7,342 nucleotides of DNA, taken from NCBI RefSeq assembly GCF_003478995.1, contig NZ_QUGI01000003.1, forward strand, positions 441,213 through 448,554, in the 5' to 3' direction. This stretch comes from Pseudoflavonifractor sp. AF19-9AC. Lineage in GTDB: Bacteria > Bacillota > Clostridia > Oscillospirales > Oscillospiraceae. Position 1 is the first letter of the stretch. Each line of letters begins with the position of its first letter. Below the pieces are notes generated by a model that ran no database searches, was not told the DNA's origin, and saw nothing but the letters and a program-made list of their open reading frames with translations. Below are positions 1 to 7,067 of this stretch, piece after piece. A program made the position numbers and the translations under genes.

Positions 1-34
1 CCGCTTCTTTTCTTTCAATCACCTGAGAGAAAGG

Positions 35-976
35 TTATCCCTTGTTCTCCCGGAGGGGCAGCAGGGCGGACAGCTGACGGTAAAGATCCCGCTTCAGGCC
101 CGGGGAGATGCAGGCCTCCTTGATGGGCTTGGCCAGCTTTTTCAGCTCGGCCTCACAGGTTGCAATGATCTCCTCCTCAGTGGACTGACCGTTCTCCAGC
201 AGCTTGGCGGTCTCCTCCAGCACCACAGGCTCGGGAGCCACCGCCCCTGCAATGATGCGGGCCGGACGGTCTCCGCCGCAGCGCAGAGCAAAGTTGATGA
301 GGGGGAAGTCAATGGTGGCACGCATGGCGTACTTATAGAAGCCGCTCTTCTCCCCCTTGGGGGCCTCGGGCACCCGGAAGCGGATCACCAGCACCGGCAG
401 GTGCTCCTTGCAGGCCAAGCCGTTGGCCTGCGAGTGCCGGGCAATGAGCTCCTGGACCGGAATCCAGCTGCGCTGGCCGTTCTCCATGCACTCGGCCTCC
501 GCCTCATAGAGCAGCAGCGCGGTAGCCACATCCGAGTAGTAAATGGCCCGGCACACGGGGGAGTTGGGAATCTGGAGGCACACCTCGCCCCCGGTCTTGA
601 AGCACAGGGGCAGACCGCTGCGCCAATAACGGCTCTGGTTAAAGTAGATGCACCGGCGGTCCTGCATGATGTTGCCGCCGATGGTGGCAATGTTACGGAT
701 CTGGGGAGAGGCCGTGGCCCCCGCCGCCTGGGCGATGGCGGGCCAGCCCTCCTTGACCAGGGGGCTCACCGAGATGTCGTAAAGCCGCTCGCCGGCGCCC
801 AGATACAGGTATCCGTCCTTGTGCTCCATGCCTTGGAGCTCAGGAACCTCGCTGACGAAGACCAGATCCTGGTCGTCCCGCACATGATTTTTCAAAAGAG
901 GCATGATGTCCGTGCCGCCACCGATGTAGGTGGGGTGTTCTGCCTGCAGAATTTCTTCCAAAGTCTTGGCTACCAT
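35..976 (-). CDS. FAD-binding subunit of an HCR-like molybdenum enzyme, with extra [4Fe-4S] loop
   Basis: This is the medium (CoxM/XdhB/HcrB-type) subunit, which carries electrons between an external donor or acceptor and the Fe-S subunit. The FAD_binding_5 part shows GGGTDIMP (residues 19-26) and ATIGGNI (97-103), and a CO_deh_flav_C-like part fills roughly the last 110 residues. Directly after ATIGGNI lies an insertion with Cys109, Cys125, Cys133 and Cys142. The 16/8/9 spacing equals that recalled for the [4Fe-4S] loop of Thauera 4-hydroxybenzoyl-CoA reductase beta subunit, and ordinary xanthine or CO dehydrogenase subunits lack this loop. The length, 313 residues, is normal for the family. 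I chose ATG at 976 because AGGAGG (984-989) sits 7 bases upstream. A GTG at 982, giving two extra residues and overlapping the preceding stop as GTGA, has only 4 bases to the next AGGAGG and is the alternative. It is the last complete gene of the operon. The fold is certain; the HCR-like assignment is probable; the substrate is unknown. Confidence 0.93.
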   Translation of the reverse strand: MVAKTLEEILQAEHPTYIGGGTDIMPLLKNHVRDDQDLVFVSEVPELQGMEHKDGYLYLGAGERLYDISVSPLVKEGWPAIAQAAGATASPQIRNIATIGGNIMQDRRCIYFNQSRYWRSGLPLCFKTGGEVCLQIPNSPVCRAIYYSDVATALLLYEAEAECMENGQRSWIPVQELIARHSQANGLACKEHLPVLVIRFRVPEAPKGEKSGFYKYAMRATIDFPLINFALRCGGDRPARIIAGAVAPEPVVLEETAKLLENGQSTEEEIIATCEAELKKLAKPIKEACISPGLKRDLYRQLSALLPLRENKG

Positions 977-978
977 GC

Positions 979-3243
979 TCACTCCTCCTCCTTCCGACGG
1001 CTGGGCAGGATAATAAACTTGTCACACAGGGGCAGGCTGTTCAGCTCCTGACCGCTGGCGTGGCGCACCGCGTTGACAATGGCGGGAGCCACCGGAACGG
1101 TGGTCAGCTCACCCACGCTCTTGGCGCCGTGGGGACCGTAGGGATCGTAGCTGTCCACCATGTCCACATGGGTCTTGGGCATATCGTCCATCTGGGGAAT
1201 GCGATAGTGCAGAAGGTCGGAGGACATGGTCCGCTTGCTCCGGGGATTGATCTCCATCCGCTCATAGAGGGCATAGCCCACGCCCTGGGCGATGCCGCCC
1301 TCGATCTGGCCGGCCACGGTCATGCGGTTGATGGGGGTACCCACGTCCACCACCTGGATGATGTCCAGCAGACGGATGGCGTTGAGCTTCTTGTGGTACT
1401 CCGCCTTCACGAAGCACACTGCGAAGGGATTGGGGCAGGCCGCCGCCTTATAGGTGCCCGCGCCGATCATCACGCCGCCCTTCAGGTCGAACATGATCTT
1501 GGCCGTGGCCTCCTCAAAGCTCAGGTCCAGCTCCTCGCTGCCGTGGATGTGATACCGGCGGTCCTTCTCCTCCACCTCACAGTCGGGGTAGATGGCCTTC
1601 AGCTGTGCAAGCACCTTCTGCTTCAGATCCTCGCAGGCCTTCACCACGGAGTTTCCGCAGATAAAGGTCTGGCTGCTGCCGAAGGTACCGGTGTTATAGG
1701 GGGTGGTCAGGGTATCGGCCGCCGTGATCTTCACATGGGAGAGGGGAATGCCCAGGCACTCGGCCGCAATCTGGCTCTCCATGGTCTCACTGCCCTGGCC
1801 GATGTCCGCAGAGCCCACCAGCAGCTGCACCGTGGCGTCGTCGTTGAGCATCACCACAGCGCCGCTCAGGCCGTCCTTGTTGGAGGGGCCGGAGCCGTGG
1901 CAGCTGAAGGAAATGCCCCAGGCCTGCCGGATGTCCTCGTTGTCCACCAGGGGCTCCTTGGCGTCAATCTCCGCCTGGATGGCCCGGCAGCGGCGGGCAC
2001 ACTCCTCGATGCCGTTGCTGCTCACGGGGATACTGGCACAGGGGAAACACTCGCCCACCTGTACGTGGTTCATAAGGCGGAACTCCACCGGGTCCATCCC
2101 CAGCTTGTCGGCCAGACGGTCCAGGAGGATTTCACGGCCGAAGGTAAGCTGAGAGTTTCCGTATCCGCGGAAAGCACCGCCGATGATGTGGTCGGTGTAC
2201 ACACTCAGGCCCTCAAAGAAATAGTTGGGCACATTGTACTGCAGCTTTCGTGCCGCAGCCGCCACCACGGTGGGGGTGTGGGTGGTGAAGGGGCCGCCGT
2301 TGAGGCGGAAGGTGGTATCAAACAGCTTCAGCTTGCCATCCTTGCTCACGCCGATGCGCAGGTCCACGTCGGAGCCGTGGCGCACCACGGAGTAGAGGTC
2401 CTCCTCACGGGTGTAGGACAGGTTCACCGGCCGGCCCAGCTTCTTGGACATGAGAGCCGCCACATGCTGGGCGTGAATCTGCTGCCGGGCGCCAAAGCCG
2501 CCGCCCACCATGGGTTTGCTGAAGCGCACGTCCGTCTCCTTCAGGCCCAGGATTTCCGCCATGATGCGCCGCTCCTGGAACACCGTCTGAGAGGTGCTGT
2601 ACACGGTCAGATGCTTGCCGTCACTGAAATCACACACGCAGCTGGTCAGCTCGATGGTGGCATGCTGCATGGGAGGCGTTACAAAGTGGTCCTCCAGAAT
2701 GATGTCGGACTCGGCCTCGCCCACAGCCCGGTCACCCTGAGACACCTCGCGCCGCTGGATGATGTTATCGGGCGCAATGTGGGGCTGCAGTGGATCGGCC
2801 TTCTCATCCATGGCCTGCTTGATCTCCAGATAAGGGGTCAGCTGCTCATACTCCACCTTCACCCGGTCCGCGGCCTCCCGGGCCGCTTCCTCGGTCTCCG
2901 CAGCCACGCAGGCAATGCGGTCGCCCAGCACCTTGGGCTCCAGGGTCAGCACCGTCTCATCCTTCATGAGCAGCGGAGAGGGCGGGTTGCCCGAACAGTT
3001 GAAGTAATCCTGGGGCACTTCCTCAGGCAGCAGGCACCCCAGATAACCGGGCACCTTTTCCGCCTCGCTCACGTCAATGCTCAGAACCTTTGCCCGGGAA
3101 TAGGGGCTGCGCACCAGGGCCGCATACACCATGTTGGGCACCCGGATATCGTCGGTATAAACCGCCTGTCCGGAAGCCTTCTTCCAGGATTCCAGACGGG
3201 GCACCTCTTTGTTGACGCTTTCAAAGTTTCTTGTCTCGCTCAC
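979..3243 (-). CDS. Molybdopterin-binding catalytic subunit, xanthine dehydrogenase/HCR family
   Basis: This is the large catalytic subunit, which holds the molybdenum cofactor and substrate pocket. The N-terminal a/b hammerhead domain covers about residues 18-135 (starts near KKASGQAVYTDD). The molybdopterin-binding domain follows, with GGGFGAR (247-253), GGAFRGYGNSQ (355-365), GSADIGQGSE (477-486, Gln483 in the usual cofactor-contact position) and GTFGSSQT (519-526). GEL near the C-terminus supplies Glu712, the expected active-site base next to Mo. At 754 residues the length is normal and no motif is missing. The start is GTG at 3243, overlapping the previous stop as GTGA; a GGGGGAG-like site lies 5 bases upstream, and no Met codon occurs before residue 38. 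The family both hydroxylates (xanthine, nicotinate, CO) and reductively dehydroxylates (HCR). The partner FAD subunit argues for the reductive branch, but this sequence alone does not give the substrate. The cofactor form (MPT or cytosine dinucleotide) cannot be read here. Confidence 0.95.
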   Translation of the reverse strand: MSETRNFESVNKEVPRLESWKKASGQAVYTDDIRVPNMVYAALVRSPYSRAKVLSIDVSEAEKVPGYLGCLLPEEVPQDYFNCSGNPPSPLLMKDETVLTLEPKVLGDRIACVAAETEEAAREAADRVKVEYEQLTPYLEIKQAMDEKADPLQPHIAPDNIIQRREVSQGDRAVGEAESDIILEDHFVTPPMQHATIELTSCVCDFSDGKHLTVYSTSQTVFQERRIMAEILGLKETDVRFSKPMVGGGFGARQQIHAQHVAALMSKKLGRPVNLSYTREEDLYSVVRHGSDVDLRIGVSKDGKLKLFDTTFRLNGGPFTTHTPTVVAAAARKLQYNVPNYFFEGLSVYTDHIIGGAFRGYGNSQLTFGREILLDRLADKLGMDPVEFRLMNHVQVGECFPCASIPVSSNGIEECARRCRAIQAEIDAKEPLVDNEDIRQAWGISFSCHGSGPSNKDGLSGAVVMLNDDATVQLLVGSADIGQGSETMESQIAAECLGIPLSHVKITAADTLTTPYNTGTFGSSQTFICGNSVVKACEDLKQKVLAQLKAIYPDCEVEEKDRRYHIHGSEELDLSFEEATAKIMFDLKGGVMIGAGTYKAAACPNPFAVCFVKAEYHKKLNAIRLLDIIQVVDVGTPINRMTVAGQIEGGIAQGVGYALYERMEINPRSKRTMSSDLLHYRIPQMDDMPKTHVDMVDSYDPYGPHGAKSVGELTTVPVAPAIVNAVRHASGQELNSLPLCDKFIILPSRRKEEE
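984..992 (-). promoter_or_regulatory. Tandem AGGAGG ribosome binding site of the FAD subunit gene
   Basis: Two overlapping AGGAGG copies (987-992 and 984-989) lie inside the last codons of the large-subunit gene. The nearer one is 7 bases from ATG at 976; the farther one is 4 bases from GTG at 982. The first spacing is more usual, so ATG is preferred, though both starts may be used. Confidence 0.75.
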
Positions 3244-3746
3244 GCCTGCTCCCCCTTCCCCTGGGCATAACGGGCCACAACCTCAGCGGCCATGCCGATG
3301 GCCTGCTCAATTTTCTCGTATCCCGTGCACCGGCACAGGTTGCCCGACATGGCTTGCCGGACCTCTTCCTTGGTGGGGTGGGGGTTCCGGTCCAGAAGGG
3401 CCTTGGCCGCCATAATCATCCCCGGCGTGCAGAAGCCGCACTGAATGGCGCCTGCATCAATAAACGCCTGCTGCAGGGGATGGGGGTGCTCCTCCGTTCC
3501 AATGCCCTCAATGGTTTCCACCCGCTTGCCGTCCGCGCTGACCGCGAACACACAGCAGGAGTTCACCGCACGGCCGTCCATAATCACGGTACACGCTCCG
3601 CACTCTCCCAGATCACAGCCCTTCTTGGCTCCCGTAAGGCCGGCCTTCTCCCGCAGCACATGCAGAAGGGTCTCCTGCTCCCCTACGGTAAACGCACGGG
3701 GCTCTCCGTTGAGCTGTATGGTAATATGATACTGCTTCTCCTCCAT
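3240..3746 (-). CDS. Two-cluster [2Fe-2S] iron-sulfur subunit of the molybdenum enzyme
   Basis: This small (CoxS/XdhC-type/HcrC) subunit passes electrons between the molybdenum centre and FAD through two [2Fe-2S] clusters. The N-terminal plant-ferredoxin-like domain has Cys44, Cys49, Cys52 and Cys64 (CDLGECGAC core). The C-terminal helical domain has Cys103, Cys106, Cys138 and Cys140 (QCGFCTPGM and NLCRCTGY). All eight ligands are present, and 168 residues is the usual size. There is no twin-arginine or other export signal, so the enzyme should be cytoplasmic. The start is ATG at 3746: AAGGAG (3755-3760) lies 8 bases upstream. The frame stays open to a TTG at 3788 with no ribosome binding site, so those 14 codons are not counted. 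The stop overlaps the GTG of the large-subunit gene by four bases, implying translational coupling and fixed stoichiometry. It lies 57 bases after the regulator gene, with no terminator between them. Confidence 0.95.
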   Translation of the reverse strand: MEEKQYHITIQLNGEPRAFTVGEQETLLHVLREKAGLTGAKKGCDLGECGACTVIMDGRAVNSCCVFAVSADGKRVETIEGIGTEEHPHPLQQAFIDAGAIQCGFCTPGMIMAAKALLDRNPHPTKEEVRQAMSGNLCRCTGYEKIEQAIGMAAEVVARYAQGKGEQA

Positions 3747-3754
3747 CGTTTCTT

Positions 3755-3762
3755 CTCCTTCC
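3755..3762 (-). promoter_or_regulatory. Ribosome binding site of the [2Fe-2S] subunit gene
   Basis: The minus strand reads GGAAGGAG, ending 8 bases before ATG at 3746. It shows that translation starts there and not at the TTG at 3788, which has only an A/T-rich stretch upstream. Confidence 0.85.
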
Positions 3763-3803
3763 TCGAATGGTTCGCTTCTTCCTTCCAAAAAAGTAATGTG
3801 TAT

Positions 3804-6800
3804 TTATTCCTCTATATTGCTCTGTGCACGGCGCTCCACCTGTTCCAGGTAGAGCAGATCCACAGGGGAATAGACATTCTGCAATAGTTTTCTGGCCCGG
3901 GCTGCGTAAAACTCCGCGCTCTGATCCAGATACCGTCCAAACACCGAGCGGAGCTTGGAGTCCTCCTTCATTCGCAGGGCAATCTGTCCATACATGCGGT
4001 TGAGCATTCCCTGCTCATAACAGCTCTCCAGACGCTGCGAGAACCGCTCTGCTCTGGTGAGATACTGGAAGGCCTCCTGATAGCGCCCCTGCTGCACGCA
4101 GAGCATTCCGTAGTAGCCAAAGGCGACGCCCCGGCCCCACATCAGCTCCACAGCATCGAACTGGCGGATGGCCATGGCCAGGTACCGCTCCGCCGCCGTC
4201 AGATCGCCGCTGTCAAAGGCCGCCTGTCCCGCATAGGTGTAGAAGGTGGCGGTGCCCCCTGCCAGGAAGTGGCTGGTACAGATGGAGACGGCCTTGGCGT
4301 AATAGGTCTTGGCCTGGTCGTAGTGCATCTGACTGCGCTCCGCCTCGCCCAGCCAGGCGTAGGAGGCCGCCAGATTGTAGATGTACCGCTCCTTTTCCTC
4401 GGAATGCTCAAAGGTAACGATGGCAAACTGCAAATCTGCAATGCCCTTTTCAATGTCCCCGGACATAATGCTGCACAGACCGGACAGCCGCTTCCAGATG
4501 GCCTCTTCTTCCACCTTATAAATGTTCTGCAGCAGCTGCAGGGACTCGTCAATGACCCGACGCATATTTTTTGTGTCATATCGGTCCAGGTGGACACAGA
4601 TGAGCTGCCGGTTTGCTTTGATCAGATTGGTATAGCAGCGCTGGCTGTCCTGCCCCGCATTGAGTGCGATGAGCTTATTGATGTAAGGCAGACCTTTCTC
4701 ATACTCCACCAACCGGATGTGGTAGCGCCCCATCATATGGTAGTAGTCGGACAGGAAGCCCCAGCAATCCTCCTCATCCAGGTCGTCCATGTTCTCATCC
4801 ATCAGCTTCTTGATGTCTTTGAGAATACGGGCGATGCCCTCGTTGTCGCTGCCGTCAAGCTCCGGTGTATCCGCCCAGGGCTGGGAGACATAGTTGGCGT
4901 TGACGATGATGGGATAGTACTCATGGGAACGGTTTAAGTAGCTGTACACATACTCCACGTAGTATTTCAGGTACTTCTTTCTGTCCCTGGACCGCTGGAA
5001 ATGGTACATGAGCTGGGAGTAAAGCAGCAAATCGCTGTCGCTGCTGCGCAGCTTTCGCTCCAGGCAGCAGCCCACCTTCTGGTGGAGCAGCTGCTTCTTG
5101 GTAATGGACATCTCACCATAGACACACTCCAGTGTCTTCTGATGGACAAACTGGAATTTGACATCCTCCGGCTGAGAGGATTCCCGAATCAGCTGTTTGG
5201 AAATCAGCTCCTCCAGCACATCCACAAGCTCATATTCTTCCCGCCCCGACAGCTCCAGAAGAAGCTCAAAGGTGGCTCCGTCAAAGAACACGGACAGCAG
5301 GTTCAGAATGTTGCGGCACTCCCCGGAAAGCATCACAATCCGGGCGTAAATGCTGTCCCGGATATTGGGGGTGACATCCGCCATGGAGCGATTATGGCGG
5401 AGACTGTTTGCCGTTTCCATAATAAAGAAGGGGTTGCCATCCGTCTCCCGATAAAACCGCTGTCGGACATCCTCCGACTCCAGTCCCTCGGGCACCAGCA
5501 GGTTGGCCAGCTGGATGGTCTCCTCATAGGTAAAGCGCTCCAGATTCACTTTTTTCAGCAGACGGGACAGGGCCATGCTCTCCAGAAACCGATCCACAAA
5601 GGGACGCTTATCCCCCCGACAGGTGAGCAGAAACAGAATGTTCTGATTCTGCTCCGAGGTCATGATGTCCTGTATGAGGGAAATAGTAATATTATCCGCC
5701 CACTGAAGATCGTCAAAAAAGAAAATCAATTTCTGTTTTCTGGCCAGCTGAATCAGGATTTGCGCGATCAGCCGCTCGGAATTGTTGTACCGCACGGTGG
5801 CTATTTCGTCCTGATCCATGGGCTGCCCACTGCCGTTCTGCCGAAAAAAGGGAAACACATTGGAAACAGCCTCCACAAAAGGCGCACTGTCCTCCTGAGG
5901 CAGGCGTTCCCGGAAAAAGACGATGAGCTGGGCAAACACGTTCTGCCACGGCTTCAGAGCATATTGCTCCTCCGCCCGATAGCAGCGGGTCTGGAAACAA
6001 CTCATCTCCTCCCGCTGGTCGATCTCCTTCAAAACGGTTTCCAAAAGGCAGGTCTTTCCGATGCCTGTCTCTCCCAGCACGGCCAGACTGATTCGTTCGC
6101 CCCCCGCCAGAAAACTCTCAATGGTACTGGAAACCAGATCCCGTTCCTTCTCTCGTCCAAAGAAAATTTTCTCCGCTTCCGGGGGCTTTTCCATGGCACT
6201 GCGCTGGGAAATCAAATTGGAAACCCGCCGATTGCGCAGATCCTTGATCTGCTCCATCAGGGAGGTGGCCTCCTGGCCGGGCTCCTGAAACAGTTCTTCT
6301 GCAAACAGCTTTTTCAGCCGGTCGTACAGCGCAGTCGCCTTGGAATACTGTCCCTGAAGCCGGTAAAGCTCCATCAGGCGGCAGTATGTGGACTCATCGT
6401 ACTCATCCAGCTGCAAAAGCTGCAGGCAGCCGCTTTCACACCGCTCCCACTGCTGCTGCTGAAAGCTGTCTTCCACATCCTGCTTCAGACGCTCCAGATA
6501 CACCCGGTTATAGTTCTGCCGGATTCCAAGCACCCAGTCGTTGTAGTACTCATTGTCCTTCAGGTAGAACTCTTCCAGAAAATCCCCCGCATAACCGGTC
6601 AGCGGCCCGTTGTCCTCCATAAACTGGAGCAGATCCACCTCAACCTGGTAGTTGGGATTCATTTCCAGTACATCTTTCTGGGTTTCCAGCAGCAGATCAG
6701 GCCCCAGTGCCTTGCGCAGCACATAGATTGCGTTGCGCATGTTGGATCGGACCTTCTTCTCGTCTCCCCGATCGCCCCAGATAAGGTCTGCCAGCTTAAA

Positions 6801-6929
6801 TCGGGAGGCACTGCCCTCCACCAGCAGGTAATAAAGCAGCGCTTCCGCCTGTTTAAAGGGTAGAGAGACCTGCTCTCCGTCCAATAAAATACGCGGTCTG
6901 CCCAACAAGAAGGCCTGAATCTCTTTCAC
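3804..6929 (-). CDS. Large SARP/BTAD-AAA ATPase-TPR transcriptional regulator
   Basis: This is a cytoplasmic, probably ATP-dependent transcriptional activator of the BTAD/SARP-ATPase class (architecture as in AfsR). Residues about 3-95 form an OmpR-type winged helix (FLLGRPRILLDG start, LADLIWGD, NMRNAIYVLRKALG). Residues about 97-228 are the bacterial transcriptional activator domain. A STAND/AAA_16 ATPase follows: FFGREKERD near 256-263, Walker A GETGIGKT (286-293) and Walker B LIFFFDDLQWAD (401-412). The C-terminal part, about 715-990, is helical with TPR-like repeats (for example AASYAWLGEAERSQMHYDQA) and is the likely signal-sensing region. There is no C-terminal LuxR helix-turn-helix, so it is not a MalT/LAL protein. 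The start is GTG at 6929, because GAGGTGATCC (6941-6932) matches the anti-Shine-Dalgarno with about 8 bases of spacing. An upstream GTG at 6938 would overlap that site. Position as first gene before the enzyme genes suggests it controls them and itself. The target and ligand are inferred, not shown. Confidence 0.92.
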   Translation of the reverse strand: MKEIQAFLLGRPRILLDGEQVSLPFKQAEALLYYLLVEGSASRFKLADLIWGDRGDEKKVRSNMRNAIYVLRKALGPDLLLETQKDVLEMNPNYQVEVDLLQFMEDNGPLTGYAGDFLEEFYLKDNEYYNDWVLGIRQNYNRVYLERLKQDVEDSFQQQQWERCESGCLQLLQLDEYDESTYCRLMELYRLQGQYSKATALYDRLKKLFAEELFQEPGQEATSLMEQIKDLRNRRVSNLISQRSAMEKPPEAEKIFFGREKERDLVSSTIESFLAGGERISLAVLGETGIGKTCLLETVLKEIDQREEMSCFQTRCYRAEEQYALKPWQNVFAQLIVFFRERLPQEDSAPFVEAVSNVFPFFRQNGSGQPMDQDEIATVRYNNSERLIAQILIQLARKQKLIFFFDDLQWADNITISLIQDIMTSEQNQNILFLLTCRGDKRPFVDRFLESMALSRLLKKVNLERFTYEETIQLANLLVPEGLESEDVRQRFYRETDGNPFFIMETANSLRHNRSMADVTPNIRDSIYARIVMLSGECRNILNLLSVFFDGATFELLLELSGREEYELVDVLEELISKQLIRESSQPEDVKFQFVHQKTLECVYGEMSITKKQLLHQKVGCCLERKLRSSDSDLLLYSQLMYHFQRSRDRKKYLKYYVEYVYSYLNRSHEYYPIIVNANYVSQPWADTPELDGSDNEGIARILKDIKKLMDENMDDLDEEDCWGFLSDYYHMMGRYHIRLVEYEKGLPYINKLIALNAGQDSQRCYTNLIKANRQLICVHLDRYDTKNMRRVIDESLQLLQNIYKVEEEAIWKRLSGLCSIMSGDIEKGIADLQFAIVTFEHSEEKERYIYNLAASYAWLGEAERSQMHYDQAKTYYAKAVSICTSHFLAGGTATFYTYAGQAAFDSGDLTAAERYLAMAIRQFDAVELMWGRGVAFGYYGMLCVQQGRYQEAFQYLTRAERFSQRLESCYEQGMLNRMYGQIALRMKEDSKLRSVFGRYLDQSAEFYAARARKLLQNVYSPVDLLYLEQVERRAQSNIEE

Positions 6930-6931
6930 CG

Positions 6932-6941
6932 GGATCACCTC
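6932..6941 (-). promoter_or_regulatory. Extended Shine-Dalgarno that sets the regulator start
   Basis: The minus strand reads GAGGTGATCC here, ten bases complementary to the conserved 16S rRNA 3' end (GGATCACCTC). The GAGG core ends 8 bases before GTG at 6929. The pairing region overlaps the other in-frame GTG at 6938, so that codon is unlikely to be the start. Confidence 0.8.
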
Positions 6942-6978
6942 TGTCTGTCTTTGCCGCCAAATTCAGGCAGCACTGGAT

Positions 6979-7014
6979 CCCGCAGTGTCCAGCCGTTCCA
7001 CTCTCCTCTGCGGG
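6979..7014 (-). other. Inverted repeat in the regulator's 5' leader
   Basis: CCCGCAG (7014-7008 on the minus strand) and CTGCGGG (6985-6979) could form a 7 bp stem around a 22-base loop within the predicted leader RNA. A second possible stem, GCUGCC/GGCGGC with one G-U pair and a 7-base loop, spans 6971-6953, about ten bases before the ribosome binding site. Neither has a T-run, and no known riboswitch is recognised. They may be incidental in GC-rich DNA or may modulate translation. Confidence 0.35.
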
Positions 7015-7038
7015 CCATAGGTCCTTGATTGCCACTTT

Positions 7039-7067
7039 ATTATAGCAACTTCCCTCAGGCCCGTCAA
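7039..7067 (-). promoter_or_regulatory. Sigma-A promoter for the regulator and probably the whole operon
   Basis: Read on the minus strand, TTGACG (7067-7062, five of six consensus bases) is followed after exactly 17 bases by TATAAT (7044-7039, six of six). Transcription should begin near 7032, giving a leader of about 100 bases before the GTG at 6929. It is the only convincing promoter found in the window, and no comparable one is visible in the 57 bases before the enzyme genes. Confidence 0.85.

Noticed and set aside
1..34. Possible start of a fourth operon gene on the minus strand (GTG or TTG in the last 34 bases)
   Set aside because: There is no ribosome binding site at proper distance from either codon and only a few codons are visible. 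The bases show no terminator, so the operon may continue, but no gene can be called.
1060..3270. Very long plus-strand open frame (736 codons) antisense to the large subunit
   Set aside because: It is complementary to a gene with all family motifs intact. Its composition (rich in His, Gly, Leu, Val, Ala) is what an antisense frame of GC-rich coding DNA gives, and no domain is recognisable.
35..3746. Assignment as ordinary xanthine dehydrogenase or CO dehydrogenase
   Set aside because: The subunit plan fits the family, but the four-cysteine loop in the FAD subunit is an HCR-type feature, and no purine genes or Cox maturation genes are nearby.
3747..3788. N-terminal extension of the [2Fe-2S] subunit from TTG at 3788
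   Set aside because: There is no Shine-Dalgarno before the TTG, the added residues (Glu/Gly-rich) come from translating the real ribosome binding site region, and the ATG at 3746 has an ideal site.
3747..3803. Separate promoter for the enzyme genes in the 57-base gap
   Set aside because: A/T-rich bases offer weak -10-like strings, but no matching -35 at 16-18 bases was found. No hairpin terminator is present either, so read-through from the regulator is favoured.
3231..3887. Plus-strand frame of 218 codons spanning the small-subunit gene and the gap
   Set aside because: It runs antisense through a gene with eight conserved Fe-S cysteines, and its product has no recognisable features.
4269..4937. 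Plus-strand frame of 222 codons over the TPR region
   Set aside because: It lies entirely within the regulator gene on the other strand and shows no domain; the opposite frame has clear TPR-like repeats.
5001..6863. Long plus-strand open frame (620 codons) antisense to the regulator
   Set aside because: It is a shadow of the BTAD-ATPase-TPR gene. The encoded protein is low-complexity Leu/Gln/His-rich with no recognisable motif and no good ribosome binding site.
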